8,331 nt of DNA from Pirellulales bacterium (GTDB lineage: Bacteria; Planctomycetota; Planctomycetia; Pirellulales; JAICIG01): the NCBI GenBank assembly GCA_025924495.1, contig JAICIG010000360.1, positions 1-8,331 of the forward strand, written 5' to 3'. Below, in pieces: positions 7,180-8,331 of this stretch (its first letter is position 1; each line of letters starts with the position of its first letter). Position numbers and translations under genes: made by a program. Under the pieces are notes generated by a model. That model had not been told where the DNA came from. It searched no databases and saw nothing but the letters and a program-made list of their open reading frames with translations.

Positions 7180-8331
7180 CTAACGGCGGATTTCGCGGCG
7201 GAGTTCTTCCAACTCGCGGAACAGACGATCGAGCTTCGCGTCAATCTCCGACGTACTCGAGCTGTGCGCCGAGTTCGCATGGCCGCGAGAACCGTTATGC
7301 ATTCCATGCGGGCCTTGGCCTGCCCAAGGGCGCTGCGGACGGAAGCTGCTCATCATGAACGGCGGCATTCCCATACCGGGAAAACGGCCGGCAGCGCCGA
7401 AGTGCTGAGGCCTTCCGCGTTCATGGCCGGAATCGCGCGATTGATCGCCGCGGCGCGGATGGACCTCGCCGCGATGCTCGCCCGGGCCTCCTTCATGACC
7501 GCGCCAACCATGTTCGCGCCGGTGCCGCCTGTGAGATCCGCCACGATGATCAGCGAAGGTGTGGTGCGATCCGTGCCCGACATGCCCGTGGCATCGGTGA
7601 CTCCCGTGGCGCCCTTCGTCGTGATGCCGTCGGGCATGAGCGGCATGAAATCCGTGGCGCCCGCCGCGCCAACCGTGTGCGCCGCGAGAATGACCGGCAT
7701 GTCCGTGCCTTCCGTACCCCATGGCGAACGCGGGACCTCTCCGCCCACGTCCATCGGCGTGGCGTGCCCCATGGCCGCGACCGTGATGGGACGGTCCTCG
7801 GCCTCCGCGCCATGCATGCCCTCCGTGATGGCAAACGGCACGACCATGACCGGCGTAGCCTCGGCCGTAACCGCGATGACTGGCGAAGGCCTGGCGATGA
7901 TGACGGCCGCGCTGATGAGCGACATGACTGTGGCCTGCGTGACCTGCGCGCCAGGCATGTCCGCCATGGCTCCCGTGATGGCCGTGGCTGCATTGATGGC
8001 CGCGATGCCCTGTGAAGGCAAAGGCGGGGCCTCGACCGCCTCTCCGCTGAGCTCCGTGCAGCGTGGCGCCGAGGTGATGAGGTCCGGCAAAACCTTGGCG
8101 GCCGGCGCCCCAGCCGCTCATACCGAACCCATGCGGCGGGCCGGGAGGACCTCGGCGGGCGCCTTGGTCCTGCTGCTCGCCTTGCCGCCAAGCGCCGTCA
8201 TGATGACCGGAGCCGCGATGCCGCGCGGCGTCGTGATCGTCACTCTTCGGGCGGGCTTTGTCGGTTTCCGCTCCACCGGACTCAGACGTGCGTTGACCTG
8301 ATTCCGATCCGCGGCCGCGAGCGGCTCGGCC
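7180..8331 (-). CDS. His/Gly/Arg-rich repetitive protein with C-terminal heptad helix (start outside window)
   Basis: The frame is open from the right edge to TAG at 7182-7180: 383 visible residues, N-terminus missing. A Met at 8121 is not taken as the start, because the upstream codons remain open and coding-like (KARPKSDDHDAARHRGSGHH, then QGARRGPPGPPHGFG). Over the 313 residues after that Met about 54 are His and 69 Gly, with many Arg and a few Cys (QCSH, VCHH, RCHG). The last 23 residues change abruptly to an amphipathic helix: I, L, L, L, L and I spaced 4-3-4-3-4, a regular coiled-coil pattern (about 7189-7245). A terminator lies just downstream. Several other frames are also long here, but only this one reaches the terminator, carries the heptad helix and shows periodic Trp-Arg anchors. 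Function unknown; metal binding by the His-rich body and oligomerisation through the tail are inferences. Such low-complexity proteins are common in planctomycetes. Confidence 0.72.
   Translation of the reverse strand, partial: GRAARGRGSESGQRTSESGGAETDKARPKSDDHDAARHRGSGHHDGAWRQGEQQDQGARRGPPGPPHGFGMSGWGAGRQGFAGPHHLGATLHGAQRRGGRGPAFAFTGHRGHQCSHGHHGSHGGHAWRAGHAGHSHVAHQRGRHHRQAFASHRGYGRGYAGHGRAVCHHGGHAWRGGRGPSHHGRGHGARHADGRGRRGPAFAMGYGRHGHAGHSRGAHGWRGGRHGFHAAHARRHHDEGRHGSHRCHGHVGHGSHHTFADHRGGSHRRHRREHGWRGHEGGPGEHRGEVHPRRGDQSRDSGHERGRPQHFGAAGRFPGMGMPPFMMSSFRPQRPWAGQGPHGMHNGSRGHANSAHSSSTSEIDAKLDRLFRELEELRREIRR
7456..8034 (-). repeat. Four degenerate protein-level repeats inside the His/Gly/Arg-rich gene
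   Basis: Trp-Arg anchors occur in HGGHAWR (Trp codon 7951-7953), HGGHAWRGG (7810-7812), AHGWRGGR (7669-7671) and EHGWRGHE (7504-7506). The spacing is 141, 141 and 165 bp, that is 47, 47 and 55 codons. Each is preceded by an A/T-F-A anchor 18-26 residues earlier (RGPAFAF, RQAFAS, RGPAFAM, HTFAD). Between anchors the units are filled with Gly-His and Arg-Gly steps. Unit borders are approximate; the first two copies are closest in DNA as well as protein, so the array probably grew by duplication. Confidence 0.5.

Noticed and set aside
7089..7307. 73-codon N-terminal extension of the HEAT gene
   Set aside because: It would run through the terminator hairpin and overlap the 3' end of the neighbouring gene; the signal peptide begins only after 7088.
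7456..8034. CRISPR-like array
   Set aside because: Spacing of 141-165 bp, degenerate copies and an open reading frame throughout; it is a coding repeat, not repeat-spacer units.
7353..8090. 245-codon minus-strand frame, Ala/Ile/Thr-rich
   Set aside because: Shifted copy of the His/Gly/Arg frame. It ends before the heptad tail and terminator and shows no recognisable domain.
7264..8301. 345-codon plus-strand reading frame, Met/Ala/Val/Pro-rich
   Set aside because: It is the antisense image of the His/Gly/Arg gene (CAT read backward gives ATG). It has no signal, domain or terminator, while the minus frame runs into a terminator and a regular heptad helix.

Overview
The window looks like chromosomal DNA of a planctomycete (Planctomycetota, probably a Pirellulales-type lineage). 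The main evidence is a large secreted protein with the PSCyt1-PSCyt2-PSD1 domain order, followed directly by a DUF1501 protein. Outside this phylum and a few relatives this pair is rare. GC-rich coding with weak or absent Shine-Dalgarno sequences and a very His/Gly/Arg-rich low-complexity protein also fit. No rRNA, tRNA, CRISPR array, insertion sequence or phage gene was seen.

Layout, left to right. (1) Positions 1-190, minus strand: the first 63 codons of a XylR/AraC-type sugar-responsive regulator that runs off the left edge. (2) Positions 191-433: a divergent control region with two near-identical 12-bp direct repeats exactly 21 bp apart, abutting a candidate -35/-10 pair for the rightward genes. 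(3) Positions 434-6017, plus strand: a probable operon of three exported proteins. These are a malectin-like/cytochrome/PSD1 protein, a DUF1501 protein with an alkaline-phosphatase-like fold, and an FG-GAP (VCBS) beta-propeller protein. (4) Positions 6051-7088, minus strand and convergent with the operon: an exported protein made almost entirely of nine 33-residue HEAT repeats. (5) Positions 7133-7162: a strong intrinsic terminator reading leftward. (6) From 7180 to the right edge, minus strand: a His/Gly/Arg-rich protein with a C-terminal heptad helix and a degenerate internal repeat. Its start lies beyond the window.

Reading of the system (inference): the divergent regulator, tandem operator and malectin-like domain suggest that the three-gene operon is a sugar-controlled envelope module. 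Carbohydrate would be bound outside the cytoplasm by the N-terminal domain of the cytochrome protein, which carries two CxxCH haem sites, with the DUF1501 and FG-GAP proteins as partners. The HEAT and His/Gly/Arg genes form a separate unit, and the terminator separates these two from each other. The points most worth testing are the 21-bp operator and the repeat architecture of the His/Gly/Arg-rich protein.
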